A DNA stretch of 51,039 nucleotides from Allobosea sp. Leaf344 (lineage in GTDB: Bacteria > Pseudomonadota > Alphaproteobacteria > Rhizobiales > Beijerinckiaceae): positions 943,741 to 994,779 of the forward strand of contig NZ_LMRT01000014.1 in NCBI RefSeq assembly GCF_001426225.1, written 5' to 3'. Shown piece by piece: positions 7,602 to 16,691 of the stretch. The stretch's first letter is position 1, and every line of letters starts with the position of its first letter. The notes beneath the pieces were generated by a model. The model saw only the letters and a list, made by a program, of their open reading frames with translations, searched no databases and was not told where the DNA came from. Made by a program: the position numbers and the translations under genes.

Positions 7602-9923
7602 TTGCGAGTCCCGGCCTTGCGCGCGCCTGAACCCAGCCGCGAGGCGATCCTCGACTTCATCGAGACCGAGCGCGAAGCCGGGCGCGAGGTCGGCCGCCGC
7701 GAGATCGCGAAAGCCTTCGGCCTGGATGCCGGCGGCAAGATCTGGCTGAAGCGCCTGCTGCGCGAGCTGGACGAGGAAGGCGCGACCAGCGGCGACGGCG
7801 TCGAGCGGCCCGTGCATCCGCGCGGGGCGCTGCCGCCGGTGCTGCTCTCAGAGATCAAGAGCAAGGATCGCGACGGCGACCTGGTCGCCGCGCCGCTCGA
7901 ATGGAACGTCACCGATGACGGCGAGCCGCCGCGCATCCTGATCGAGCGCCCGCGCGAATTTCGCTCGAAGCGCGCGGCGCCGGCCGCCGGCGTCGGCGAC
8001 CAGGTGCTGCTCAAGCTGACGCGGCTGCGCGGCGTCGACGGCTTCGCCTATTCCGGGCGCGTGCTCAAGATCATGGGCAAGGGCAAGGCCCAGATCCTCG
8101 GCATCTTCCGCGCCTTGCCCGATGGCAGCGGCCGGCTCGTGCCCATCGACAAGAAGGCGCAGGGCCGCGAGGCGCTGATCCCGCGCGGCCAGACCGGCGA
8201 GGCGCAGGATGGCGACCTCGTCTCGGTGGCACTGGCGCGCGAGACCCGCTTCGGCCCGCCCGAGGCGCGGGTGCGCGAGCGGCTGGGCTCGATCAAGTCG
8301 GAGCGGGCCGTCAGCCTGATCGCGATCCACAGCCATGGCATCCCGCACATCTTCCAGCCGGCGACGCTGGCCGAGGCCGAGGCGGTGAAGCCGGCCGGCA
8401 CCGCGGGCCGCGAGGATTGGCGCGAGCTCGATTTGATCACCATCGACCCCGCCGACGCCAAGGACCATGACGACGCCGTCCATGCGGCGCCCGATCCGGA
8501 TCCCGACAATCCCGGCGGCCATGTCGTCACCGTCGCCATCGCCGACGTCTCCGCCTATGTGCGGCCGGGCTCGGCGCTCGATCGCGAGGCGCTGGAGCGC
8601 GGCAATTCGGTCTATTTCCCGGACCGCGTCGTGCCGATGCTGCCGGAGCGGATCTCCAACGATCTCTGCTCGCTGCGCCAGGACGAGGATCGCCCGGCGC
8701 TGGCGGTCAGGCTCGTGCTCAAGGCCGACGGCACCAAGAAGCACCACAGCTTCCACCGCATCCTGATGCGCTCCTCGGCGAAGCTCTCCTATCAGCAGGC
8801 CCAGGCCGCCATCGACGGCAAGCCGGATGCGGTGACCGGCCCGATCCGCGACAGCATCCTGATGCCGCTCTGGGCCGCCTATGGCGTGGCCGCCCGGGCC
8901 CGCGACGGGCGCCAGCCGCTCGATCTCGATTTGCCCGAGCGCAAGCTCGTGCTGAAGCCGGACGGTGCCGTCGAACGCGTGATCGTGCCCGAGCGCCTGG
9001 CCGCGCATCGGCTGATCGAGGAGTTCATGATCCTGGCCAATGTCGCCGCGGCCGAGACTCTGGAGAAGCATGGCAGCATCCTGATCTATCGCTGCCATGA
9101 CGAGCCCTCTCTGGAGAAGATGCGGGCGCTGGGCGAGGTTCTGGCTTCGATCGGCATCAAGCTGCCCAAGGACGGGGCGCTGCGGCCGGTGCTGTTCAAC
9201 CGCATCCTGGCGATGATCAAGGGCTCGGAGAACGAGCTCCTGCTCAACGAGGTGATCCTGCGCACCCAGGCGCAGGCCGAATATGTCGCCGAGAACTACG
9301 GGCATTTCGGCTTGAACCTGCGCCGCTACGCGCATTTCACCTCGCCGATCCGCCGCTATGCCGATCTGATCGTCCACCGCGCCCTGATCGCCGCGCTCAA
9401 GGCCGGAGAGGACGGTCTGCCGCGCGCCACCACGCTGGCCGAGCTGCGCGAGGTCGCGACGCGGATCTCGGCGGCCGAGCGCCGCGCCATGGCGGCCGAA
9501 CGCGAAACCACCGACCGGCTGATCGCGCATTTCCTCGCCGACCAGATCGGCTCCAGCTTCGATGGCCGCATCGGCGGGGTCAACCGCGCCGGGCTGTTCG
9601 TGAAGCTCGACGATACCGGTGCGGACGGCTTCATCCCCGCCTCCACCATCGGGGCGGATTACTACCGCTATGACGAGGCGGCCCATGCCCTGATCGGCGA
9701 GCGCAGCGGCGAAAGCTGGCGGCTCGGCGACCGGGTCCATGTGCGTCTGGTCGAGGCCGCCCCTGTCGCCGGCGCATTGCGTTTCGAGTTGCTCTCCGAG
9801 GGGCGGCGTGTGACACCCGGCCGCTCTGGAACGCGGGCAGCCCGCCCACCACTTCCAGCGCGCGGCAAAGGTAAGGCCTCTTTCGGTCCGGCCGGCCGCA
9901 AGAAACCCGGCAGGAGACGCTGA
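7602..9923 (+). CDS. rnr: Ribonuclease R
   Basis: A 773-residue 3'-5' exoribonuclease that degrades structured RNA. An N-terminal winged-helix-like segment (REAILDFIETEREAGREVGRR region) and cold-shock-type domains precede the RNB catalytic domain. The magnesium-binding motif DPADAKDHDDAV, at about residues 282-293, keeps the acidic residues. FTSPIRRYADLIVHR and the closing S1 domain are present, followed by a basic tail ending KKPGRRR. The start is uncertain: the TTG at 7602 is the longest option and no strong SD is visible. An overlapping 16-codon frame begins at the ATG at 7580 and ends at 7630. The stop overlaps the next start (TGATG). Confidence 0.93.
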   Translation: MRVPALRAPEPSREAILDFIETEREAGREVGRREIAKAFGLDAGGKIWLKRLLRELDEEGATSGDGVERPVHPRGALPPVLLSEIKSKDRDGDLVAAPLEWNVTDDGEPPRILIERPREFRSKRAAPAAGVGDQVLLKLTRLRGVDGFAYSGRVLKIMGKGKAQILGIFRALPDGSGRLVPIDKKAQGREALIPRGQTGEAQDGDLVSVALARETRFGPPEARVRERLGSIKSERAVSLIAIHSHGIPHIFQPATLAEAEAVKPAGTAGREDWRELDLITIDPADAKDHDDAVHAAPDPDPDNPGGHVVTVAIADVSAYVRPGSALDREALERGNSVYFPDRVVPMLPERISNDLCSLRQDEDRPALAVRLVLKADGTKKHHSFHRILMRSSAKLSYQQAQAAIDGKPDAVTGPIRDSILMPLWAAYGVAARARDGRQPLDLDLPERKLVLKPDGAVERVIVPERLAAHRLIEEFMILANVAAAETLEKHGSILIYRCHDEPSLEKMRALGEVLASIGIKLPKDGALRPVLFNRILAMIKGSENELLLNEVILRTQAQAEYVAENYGHFGLNLRRYAHFTSPIRRYADLIVHRALIAALKAGEDGLPRATTLAELREVATRISAAERRAMAAERETTDRLIAHFLADQIGSSFDGRIGGVNRAGLFVKLDDTGADGFIPASTIGADYYRYDEAAHALIGERSGESWRLGDRVHVRLVEAAPVAGALRFELLSEGRRVTPGRSGTRAARPPLPARGKGKASFGPAGRKKPGRRR

Positions 9924-10363
9924 TGTCGGTCCAGATCAACCATCTCGCCGGGCGGCCGGCCGAGCGCGACTGGCGCAGCGCCATCGGGCGCGGCATGACG
10001 GGACGCTGCCCGCATTGCGGCCAGGGGCGCCTGTTCCGCGCCTTCCTCAAGCCGGTCGATCATTGCGAGGCCTGCGGCGAGGCGATGCATCACCAGCGGG
10101 CCGACGACCTGCCGCCCTATATCGTCATCACCATCGTCGGTCATGTCATCGTCGGCGGGCTGCTGATGGCCGAGAAATACGCGAACTGGCCGATGTGGCT
10201 GCATCTCGCGCTGTGGCCGGCGCTGACCGTGCTGCTCAGCCTGGCCCTGATGCAGCCGGCCAAGGGCGCCGTCATCGGCCTGCAATGGGCGCTGCGCATG
10301 CATGGGTTCGGCGGCCTGCCCGATGCGCCCGAGCGCGAGCCGACAGCGAGGACGCGGCGGTGA
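9923..10363 (+). CDS. DUF983 family zinc-ribbon membrane protein
   Basis: A 146-residue protein with two CxxC pairs (Cys 29/32 in CPHCGQG and Cys 48/51 in CEACGE), which should bind one zinc ion. Two transmembrane segments follow at about 66-86 and 92-112 (IVITIVGHVIVGGLLM; LHLALWPALTVLLSLALM). This matches the DUF983 family common in alphaproteobacteria, whose role is not established. Its start overlaps the rnr stop and its stop overlaps the Nudix start, so the three are one coupled transcription unit. Confidence 0.88.
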   Translation: MSVQINHLAGRPAERDWRSAIGRGMTGRCPHCGQGRLFRAFLKPVDHCEACGEAMHHQRADDLPPYIVITIVGHVIVGGLLMAEKYANWPMWLHLALWPALTVLLSLALMQPAKGAVIGLQWALRMHGFGGLPDAPEREPTARTRR

Positions 10364-11094
10364 ACGACCATGCGGTGATGCTGACCCAGGCGGAGCGGGT
10401 GCGCACGCAGGTCAATCTGCGCCCCAAGGATGCGGCCACGATGCTGATCCTGGACCGCACCGCCGCCAAGCCGCGGGTGCTGATGGGCAAGCGCCATCCC
10501 GGTCATAAATTCATGCCCGGGAAATACGTGTTTCCGGGCGGGCGCATCGATGCCAGCGACAGGCTGATGCCGGCCACCGGCGCGCTGGAGCAGATCTGCG
10601 AGACGCGTCTGGTCGCCCGCACGGTGCGCCCGAGCATTTCCCGCGCCCGCGCCTTGGCCCTCGCCGCCATTCGCGAGACCTTCGAGGAAACCGGGATGCT
10701 CTTCGGCACCACCGATTACGGGGCGCCGGAGAAGGCGCCCGCGGGCAGCTGGAGCGAATTCGCCGGCCATGGCGTCTACCCCGATCTCGGCGCCGTCACC
10801 TTCGTCGCCCGCGCCATCACCCCGCCGCGCCGGCCCAAGCGCTTCGACACCCGCTTCTTCACCGTCGACGCCCAAGCCGTGGCCCTGCGCATCGACAATG
10901 TCGTCGGCCCGGATTCCGAGCTGATCGATCTGGTCTGGGTGGATTTCGACGAGGCCAAGCAGCTCGACCTGCCGACCATCACCAAGGTCATCATCCAGGA
11001 GGTCGAGGCGCGCATCGCCGGCGGCTTCGCCCCCTATCTGCCGGTGCCGTTCTTCTGGGAGAAGCATGGCAGCTTCGTCCGCGAGGAGCTCTAG
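10360..11094 (+). CDS. Nudix family hydrolase
   Basis: A 244-residue protein starting at a GTG that overlaps the DUF983 stop (GTGA). It contains LMGKRHPGHKFMPGKYVFPGG followed, after an insertion of about 40 residues, by the Nudix core REtfEEtG at residues 105-112, whose glutamates bind the catalytic metal. The insertion between the GG and the REtfEE resembles larger Nudix proteins of the NUDT19/CoA-diphosphatase type, but the substrate cannot be read from the sequence. It probably hydrolyses a nucleoside-diphosphate-linked compound. Confidence 0.88.
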   Translation: MNDHAVMLTQAERVRTQVNLRPKDAATMLILDRTAAKPRVLMGKRHPGHKFMPGKYVFPGGRIDASDRLMPATGALEQICETRLVARTVRPSISRARALALAAIRETFEETGMLFGTTDYGAPEKAPAGSWSEFAGHGVYPDLGAVTFVARAITPPRRPKRFDTRFFTVDAQAVALRIDNVVGPDSELIDLVWVDFDEAKQLDLPTITKVIIQEVEARIAGGFAPYLPVPFFWEKHGSFVREEL

Positions 11095-11250
11095 CGAAAG
11101 GCGCCCCGCCTGCGCTGAATTTCCCTGCGGACCGCATTGAGCCTTGACTTCGGCAGGCTCTTGCGGCATCCCCACCCGACAGTTTGCCGGGGTCTTCCCG
11201 GCCGTTTTCTTTTGACGGGCCAGAGCGGCCCATGGCTCGAGGATTTACCC

Positions 11251-11418
11251 ATGGCCAAGGCCGTGACCATCAAGATCAAGCTGCTTTCGACCGCCGACAC
11301 CGGCTTCTTCTACGTGACGAAGAAGAACTCCCGGACCATGACGGAGAAGATGTCGAAGAAGAAGTACGACCCCGTCGCGCGCAAGCACGTCGAGTTCAAG
11401 GAAACCAAGATCAAGTAA
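11251..11418 (+). CDS. rpmG: 50S ribosomal protein L33
   Basis: A 55-residue basic protein beginning [20 protein letters not shown], with [14 protein letters not shown] and ending VEFKETKIK, the standard alphaproteobacterial L33 pattern. This form lacks the four zinc cysteines found in other L33 types. AGGA lies upstream of the ATG, and frame extension further up (to 11137) has no SD. A 157-base leader separates it from the Nudix gene, and a strong terminator follows. Confidence 0.97.
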   Translation: MAKAVTIKIKLLSTADTGFFYVTKKNSRTMTEKMSKKKYDPVARKHVEFKETKIK

Positions 11419-11449
11419 CGCCGAGAGGCGTCCTGATCCGAACCCTGAG

Positions 11450-11475
11450 AAAGCCGCTCGTCTGGGCGGCTTTTT
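11450..11475 (+). terminator. Rho-independent terminator of rpmG
   Basis: AAAGCCGC at 11450-11457 pairs with GCGGCTTT at 11466-11473, and the T run continues to 11475. It is a classic intrinsic terminator 31 bases after the rpmG stop. Confidence 0.9.
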
Positions 11476-11752
11476 CCGTTGCGGGCCGCCTCGTCCGAGA
11501 CTGCCCTGCCCGTGCGGCATCGACGGGCGGGTCTGCGCGGACCAACGCGGAGACGGCCGGCGGCGCATCCGGCGGCGTGAGACCGTCCTGGCGCAACGGC
11601 GCTACATCCGCCGGAATTCTGCCCCTGACGGGCAGGAATGCCACGGTTTCAGCCCGCTTCGCCATTGGCAGTGCGCGGCATAATTGCATAGGTTCGGGCG
11701 CGGCCACAGGAGCCCTCGAGCGGGGCCGGCCGTCAGCAGCCAGGAGCAGGGC
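11476..11752. other. Gene-free stretch with a possible promoter for the 65-residue protein
   Basis: No credible coding frame lies here. TTGGCA at 11665-11670 followed after 16 bases by CATAGG at 11687-11692, within a local AT-richer patch, could be the promoter of the small membrane protein gene at 11753. Confidence 0.35.
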
Positions 11753-11950
11753 ATGGAGCCAGCACAGCGCGAACCGGACCAGCAGCAACGGCCAGGCTTC
11801 CTGCGGGGGCTGCTCCGGCTGATGGTCCAGGCGGATTCCTCGCGCCGGTTCGGCGGCCGGGTCAAGGCGCTGGCCATTCTGGTCGCGCTGATCGCGGCCT
11901 TCGCGGCGCTCGGCTACGGCGTGCCCGCGGTGCTCTCGCAATATCTCTGA
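11753..11950 (+). CDS. Small single-pass membrane protein, function unknown
   Basis: A 65-residue protein. Residues 1-39 are polar and basic (QREPDQQQRPGFL, DSSRRFGGRVK). They are followed by one transmembrane helix (ALAILVALIAAFAALGYGV) and a short end VLSQYL. The ATG is preceded by CAGGAGCAGGGC, a good SD. I do not recognise a family. It stands alone between rpmG and the convergent pleD. Confidence 0.65.
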   Translation: MEPAQREPDQQQRPGFLRGLLRLMVQADSSRRFGGRVKALAILVALIAAFAALGYGVPAVLSQYL

Positions 11951-12184
11951 GACGAGGTGGCCGGCCGGAGAGGGTCTGAGGAGGCCAGATGATCCCCCGC
12001 CGGCCGGCCGGGCCTTCGCAATTCCAGGAGATGCGGCGGACCTGGGATCGCGAGGGCGTCTGCGAGCCGCCTCGTCGGCGGCATCCATGTCCGAACCCTC
12101 GCAGCCCGGGCGGCGCGAATCAATCGCTCAACGCGATTCACCAATCTTCATCGATATTTAACCTTAAACGCTAACCGCTTCGCC

Positions 12185-13558
12185 TCAGGCGGCGGCGAGC
12201 ATCACCCGGTTGCGCCCCGCGGCCTTGGCCCGATACAGCGCGTCATCCGCCCGCTTCATCATCTCCGCCGGGGAGGCGTCGCCGGCGCGGCGGCAGGCCA
12301 CCCCGATCGAGACCGTGACCGCGATCGAGCGGGCGCTCGACTGGATGGCGAAACCCGTCGATTCGACCCGCTCGCGGATCCGCTCGGCGACGGCGAAGGC
12401 GGCGTCGGCCGTCGTGTCCGGCAGCACCACGACCACCTCCTCGCCGCCCATCCGCGCCACCAGGTCGATCCCGCGCGTGCAGGCCCTGATGCGATCGGCG
12501 AATTCGCGCAGCACCTCGTCGCCGGCATCATGGCCCCAGCTGTCGTTGACCGATTTGAAATGGTCGACATCGAGCACGAGCATCGAAAGGGAGCGCGCGC
12601 GCAGCGCCGATTCATTGAACATCGCCGTCATCCGGCTGTCCATGAAGCGGCGATTATGCAGGCCGGTGAGCTGGTCCATCACCGCCATTTCCATCGAGGA
12701 TTGCACGCTGTCGCGCAGCCTCTCGGTGAAGCGTTTGCGCCGCACCTGCGTGCGCACCCGCGCCAGCAGCTCGTTGCGATCGATGGGGCGGATCAGGAAA
12801 TCATGGGCGCCGATCTCGAGCCCGCGCAGGATCCGGGCGCGGTCCTCGCTTTCCCCGAGCAGCAGCACCGAGACGTTGCGGGTGCGCTCCAGCGAACGCA
12901 GCTGGCTGCATAGCCTGAGCCCGTCATGGCCCTTCAGGTCGAGGCTGACGAGGATCGCGTCGAAATCGCCCTCCGCGGCCCGCACCAGCGCCATATTGGC
13001 GTCGGCCTCGCTCTCGACGGCATGGAAGGCCGAGAGCGCCGTCTGCAGCCGCTCCACCACCGCCTCTCGGTCCTCGATCAGCAGGATGCGGCCGTTCAGC
13101 CCGCTTTCCGCCGCGGCGGCCGCCAGCGGGTCGTTGATGCCAAGCCGCCGCGAGGCGAGCGCCCGGTTGCGCAACTCGTCCGTCACCGATTTCAGCCGGA
13201 CCAGGCTGCGCACCCGCGCGAACAGCGCGGTGTCGTCGAGCGGCTTGGTCAGGAAGTCGTCGGCGCCGGCATCGAGCCCCTTCAGCCGGTCGCTCGGCTG
13301 GTCCAGCGCGGTCACCATCACGACCGGGATATGCGCCGTGGTCGGCCCCGCCTTCAGGCGCCTGCACACTTCGAACCCGTCCATGCCGGGCATCATCACG
13401 TCGAGCAGCACGATGTCGGCTTCGCCGCGCTCGCAGATCGCCAGGGCCTCCGGCCCGTTCAGCGCCGTGACGACCGAGAAATACTCCGCCGAGAGCTTGG
13501 CTTCGAGCAGCTTCACATTCGTGCTGATATCGTCGACTACGAGAACGCGCGCTGACAT
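12185..13558 (-). CDS. pleD: PleD: REC-REC-GGDEF diguanylate cyclase response regulator
   Basis: A 457-residue cytoplasmic regulator that makes cyclic-di-GMP. The first receiver domain has the phospho-acceptor Asp 53 in VLLDVMMPGMDG. The second receiver lacks an acceptor at the matching place (ILVSLDLKGHDG), as in Caulobacter PleD, where it serves dimerisation. The GGDEF domain has MGGEEV at the active site, a Val in place of the usual Phe, and an RGID inhibitory site five residues before it. It follows divK by 18 bases and is probably co-transcribed. Its role should be polar development or the motile-sessile switch. Confidence 0.95.
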   Translation of the reverse strand: MSARVLVVDDISTNVKLLEAKLSAEYFSVVTALNGPEALAICERGEADIVLLDVMMPGMDGFEVCRRLKAGPTTAHIPVVMVTALDQPSDRLKGLDAGADDFLTKPLDDTALFARVRSLVRLKSVTDELRNRALASRRLGINDPLAAAAAESGLNGRILLIEDREAVVERLQTALSAFHAVESEADANMALVRAAEGDFDAILVSLDLKGHDGLRLCSQLRSLERTRNVSVLLLGESEDRARILRGLEIGAHDFLIRPIDRNELLARVRTQVRRKRFTERLRDSVQSSMEMAVMDQLTGLHNRRFMDSRMTAMFNESALRARSLSMLVLDVDHFKSVNDSWGHDAGDEVLREFADRIRACTRGIDLVARMGGEEVVVVLPDTTADAAFAVAERIRERVESTGFAIQSSARSIAVTVSIGVACRRAGDASPAEMMKRADDALYRAKAAGRNRVMLAAA

Positions 13559-13576
13559 CGGGGGGCTTTCGCAGGC

Positions 13577-13948
13577 TCAGGCCGCGCCGGCATAGGCGCG
13601 CACGGTCTCCAGGAATTTGGCGACCGATATCGGTTTGGAGAGATAGGCCTCGCAGCCGCCTTCCCGGATCCGCTCCTCATCGCCCTTCATCGCGAAGGCG
13701 GTGACGGCGATGACCGGGATCGACTTGAGGTCGTCATCCTCCTTGATCCATTTGGTCACCTCGAGCCCCGATACCTCGGGCAGCTGGATGTCCATCAGGA
13801 TCAGGTCGGGACGATGCGTGCGCGCCAGCTCGATCGCTTCGATGCCGTCGGCGGTCTTCAGCGTGGCGTAGCCATGAGCCTCCAACAGGTCGTTGAAGAG
13901 TTTCATGTTGAGCTCGTTGTCCTCGACGATCAAAACCGTCTTCATCAT
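13577..13948 (-). CDS. divK: Single-domain response regulator DivK
   Basis: A 123-residue receiver domain with no output domain. It has the acidic pair ED near residue 9, the acceptor Asp 53 in [13 protein letters not shown], the Thr in AVTAFAM and the Lys in SKPI. In Caulobacter DivK relays DivJ/PleC signals to control CtrA activity. The start is one of two adjacent ATG codons at 13948 and 13945; an AGGGGCGGC run precedes them. An upstream extension of 10 residues is unlikely. Confidence 0.94.
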   Translation of the reverse strand: MMKTVLIVEDNELNMKLFNDLLEAHGYATLKTADGIEAIELARTHRPDLILMDIQLPEVSGLEVTKWIKEDDDLKSIPVIAVTAFAMKGDEERIREGGCEAYLSKPISVAKFLETVRAYAGAA

Positions 13949-14087
13949 GCCGCCCCTGCAATCGCGCCCTGGACGCACCGGCCTGGCCGGAGCACACCGT
14001 TCTGGCGGCTTGTTTCATTTAGACGCTACCATGCGAGCCGTTGATGAAACGCAAACTCGATGGAAGATTCGGAAGGTTCATCATATC

Positions 14088-14378
14088 ATGCGAGCAGATC
14101 GTAGCATCGAGGATGCAGAGGCACTGGCATTGCGGGCGCTGGGCTTTCTCGCCTCGGATCCGGCCCGGCTCGAGGTGTTTCTGGCCGAAACCGGGCTCGG
14201 ACCGGCGAATTTGCGGGCGGCGGCGCAGGAGCCGGGCTTCCTCGCCAGCGTGCTCGATCACATCGCCGGAAGCGACTCGCTGCTCCTGGAACTTGCCGGA
14301 AACTTAAGCTTGAATCCCGAAACCATCGTGGCGGCACGCTCGCGGCTGGCCGGCCCGCCCCCGCTCGAATCGCCATGA
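14088..14378 (+). CDS. DUF3572 family protein
   Basis: A 96-residue acidic, helical protein with LALRALGFLASDPARLEVFLAETGL-type sequence, typical of the DUF3572 family that precedes dinB in many Hyphomicrobiales. The role is unknown. The ATG at 14088 is preceded by GGAAGG, and the stop overlaps the dinB start as ATGA, so the two are translated together. A function in the DNA-damage response is inferred only from this coupling. Confidence 0.85.
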   Translation: MRADRSIEDAEALALRALGFLASDPARLEVFLAETGLGPANLRAAAQEPGFLASVLDHIAGSDSLLLELAGNLSLNPETIVAARSRLAGPPPLESP

Positions 14379-15724
14379 CCGGCGGGGCGCCTCCCCGCGC
14401 CTTCTGCCGCGACTGCCTCCGCGACCACGAGGAGGCGGGCAGGCCCGCGCAGCGCTGCCCCGCCTGCGGCTCCCCGCGGCTGCTGCGCCATCCCGAGCGC
14501 GACAGCCTGACGCTTGCCCATATCGATTGCGACGCCTTCTTCGCGGCGATCGAGAAGCGGGACGATCCATCGCTGCTCGACAAGCCGCTGATCATCGGCG
14601 GCGGCAGGCGGGGCGTCGTCTCCACCGCCTGCTACATCGCCCGTACCTATGGCGTGCGCTCCGCGATGCCGATGTTCAAGGCGCTGAAGGCGTGTCCGGA
14701 GGCGGTGGTGGTCAAGCCCGACATCGCGAAATACGTGGCCGTCGGCCGGCAGGTCCGGCAGATGATGCAGGAGCTGACGCCTCTGGTGGAGCCGCTCTCG
14801 ATCGACGAGGCCTTCCTCGATCTGACCGGGACGGAGCGCCTGCACCATGCCAGCCCGGCCCAGACGCTGGCGCGCTTCGCCAAGCGGGTCGAGACCGAGA
14901 TCGGGATCAGCGTCTCGGTCGGCCTGTCCTACGCCAAATTCCTCGCCAAGGTCGCCTCCGACCTCGACAAGCCCCGCGGCTTCTCCTGCATCGGCCGGGC
15001 CGAGGCCGTGAGCTTCCTGGCGGGCAAACCGGTCAGCCTGATCCCGGGGATCGGCCAGGCCAGCGCGGCGAAGCTCGCCCAGGCCGGCTTCAGGCTGATC
15101 GGCGATCTCCGCGACGTGCCGGTCGAGCGTCTCTTTCGGCTCGCCGGCAAGGATGGCCCGCGCCTGCAGAAACTCGCCAACGGCATCGACGAGCGGCGCG
15201 TCACCCCCGAGCGCGAGACCAAGAGCGTGTCGAGCGAGACGACGCTCGATACCGATCTCGCGAGCTTCGACGAGTTGGAGCCGGTGCTGTGGCGGCTCTG
15301 CGAGAAGACCTCGAAACGCTTGAAGGCGCAGGCGCTTGCGGGGCGAACCATCACCCTGAAACTGAAGAACGCCGATTTCCAGTCGGTGACCCGCGCGGTC
15401 CGCCTGCCGGAGCCGACGCAGCTCGCCGCAAGACTCTTCGCCGCCGGCCGCGAGCTGTTGAAGCGCGAATGCAACGGCCAGCGCTACCGGCTGATCGGGA
15501 TCGGCGCCAGCGATCTGAGCCCGCCCGAGGAGGCCGATCACGGCGATCTCGCCGATCTCGCCACGCCGCGGCTGAAGGCCATGGAAGGGGCGCTCGACGC
15601 GCTGCGGGCCCGCTTCGGCGACGCCGCCATCGGCAAGGGCCTGAGCCTGCGCGCCCCGCAACGCGCGGCGGGAAGCGCGGCTACTTCGCGCAATCCGGCT
15701 GCGGCAGAAGATCCAGACGGGTGA
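14375..15724 (+). CDS. dinB: DNA polymerase IV (Y family)
   Basis: A 449-residue translesion polymerase. The catalytic acidic residues are in HIDCDAFFAAIE (about 49-60) and LSIDEAFLDLT (about 141-151, Asp 144/Glu 145). The thumb has the helix-hairpin-helix segment LIPGIGQASAAKLAQAG, and the little-finger domain follows. Ahead of the polymerase is an unusual N-terminal four-cysteine module (Cys 11/14 in CRDC and Cys 28/31 in CPAC) likely to bind zinc. The C-terminal 44 bases overlap the convergent eipB. No LexA-type site was recognised upstream. Confidence 0.93.
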   Translation: MTGGAPPRAFCRDCLRDHEEAGRPAQRCPACGSPRLLRHPERDSLTLAHIDCDAFFAAIEKRDDPSLLDKPLIIGGGRRGVVSTACYIARTYGVRSAMPMFKALKACPEAVVVKPDIAKYVAVGRQVRQMMQELTPLVEPLSIDEAFLDLTGTERLHHASPAQTLARFAKRVETEIGISVSVGLSYAKFLAKVASDLDKPRGFSCIGRAEAVSFLAGKPVSLIPGIGQASAAKLAQAGFRLIGDLRDVPVERLFRLAGKDGPRLQKLANGIDERRVTPERETKSVSSETTLDTDLASFDELEPVLWRLCEKTSKRLKAQALAGRTITLKLKNADFQSVTRAVRLPEPTQLAARLFAAGRELLKRECNGQRYRLIGIGASDLSPPEEADHGDLADLATPRLKAMEGALDALRARFGDAAIGKGLSLRAPQRAAGSAATSRNPAAAEDPDG

Positions 15725-16520
15725 GCGTGCCGCGCAGGGCGAAGCTGCCGTAATTCAGCCGGACCGCGCCGGTGACGCCGTTCTCATAGAGCTCGAAGGC
15801 GATGGTGTAGGCGGGGGTGGTCTCGCCCGAGCCGACCTTGAAATACGAGATCTTCACCGGCCAGCGCGCCAGGTTTTCGAATTCGGGGCGCTGCAGCGGC
15901 GCCTCGGAGGCCTTGCCCTCCAGCCGCTTGCCGATCACCGACAGGGTCTCGTAGACCTCCTTGCCGTTATTGGCCCCGTCATAGAGCCGGACGTTCAGCG
16001 TGTTCCGGCCGGCGCGCGCCGCCTCGATCACCGCCTTCATCTGCGCGTTGGGGAACAGCGCGTCGGCGGCCTCGCGATGCGTCTCGGCTTTCGGCGCGCG
16101 CAGTTTCACCTCATAGCCCTCGCCCTGCTTCTGGGCGGTGCCGTCGATGATCTCGGGCGCGCCGGCGCCGTTGGAGCTCTCGGTCTTGAAGCGATAGGAG
16201 GAGCCGTCGCCGGCCTCGAAGCTGGTGGTGCGGGCATCGATGGTGCGCGAGCCGATCTCGCTGCTGTCGAGCTGCGTCACCTGGCGGAAGGACAGCGCAT
16301 AGCCCTCGCAGGCGTCGCCGGAAAAATCGAAGGCGATCCGGCCCTTGGCGGAATCGATGTTCTTGGAGGGTTCGGAGGCATCCAGCACCAGATCGTAGAC
16401 GGCGCGATGCGGCACGAGCACTACCCGCCCCGCGGCCTGCGGCTGGGCGAAAGCGGGCGCCAGGGCCGCCGCAGCGCCGAAACCAACCAACCCCGCCAGT
16501 GCGATGCGCTTGAAAATCAT
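15681..16520 (-). CDS. eipB: EipB-family periplasmic protein (DUF1849)
   Basis: A 279-residue secreted protein with signal peptide MIFKRIALAGLVGFGAAAA... ending APAFAQ. In Brucella EipB is a periplasmic beta-spiral protein needed for envelope integrity, with one conserved disulfide. The matching cysteines here are Cys 71 (GDACEGY) and Cys 277 (PQPDCAK). Other family phrases are HRAVYDLVLD and GRIAFDFSG. The ATG at 16520 gives the signal peptide directly at the start; the long upstream frame has no such feature. Its 3' end overlaps dinB on the opposite strand. Confidence 0.9.
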   Translation of the reverse strand: MIFKRIALAGLVGFGAAAALAPAFAQPQAAGRVVLVPHRAVYDLVLDASEPSKNIDSAKGRIAFDFSGDACEGYALSFRQVTQLDSSEIGSRTIDARTTSFEAGDGSSYRFKTESSNGAGAPEIIDGTAQKQGEGYEVKLRAPKAETHREAADALFPNAQMKAVIEAARAGRNTLNVRLYDGANNGKEVYETLSVIGKRLEGKASEAPLQRPEFENLARWPVKISYFKVGSGETTPAYTIAFELYENGVTGAVRLNYGSFALRGTLTRLDLLPQPDCAK

Positions 16521-16691
16521 GAAATCCGCCGCCGTGATGATGATCGGGCAGCCTAGGTGCAACGCCGCAATGGCGCAAACATGGCGGCGGGCGCAATCGC
16601 GTCGCCGGCCGCGCGAGGCGTGCGGCGCGGCTTGCGGCCATGCGGCCCATCGGCCATGAGTAACCGCCATCACAGCCCGGAGCCGGCCATC

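Noticed and set aside
7352..7630. 92-codon frame overlapping the short peptide gene in another frame
   Set aside because: Its start lies inside the SD and it runs through the terminator hairpin; the 25-codon frame fits the SD spacing much better.
12155..12180. TTAA-containing stretch near the pleD 3' end, considered as a CtrA box
   Set aside because: The spacing of the TTAA halves does not give TTAA-N7-TTAA, and the site lies between convergent gene ends rather than at a promoter.
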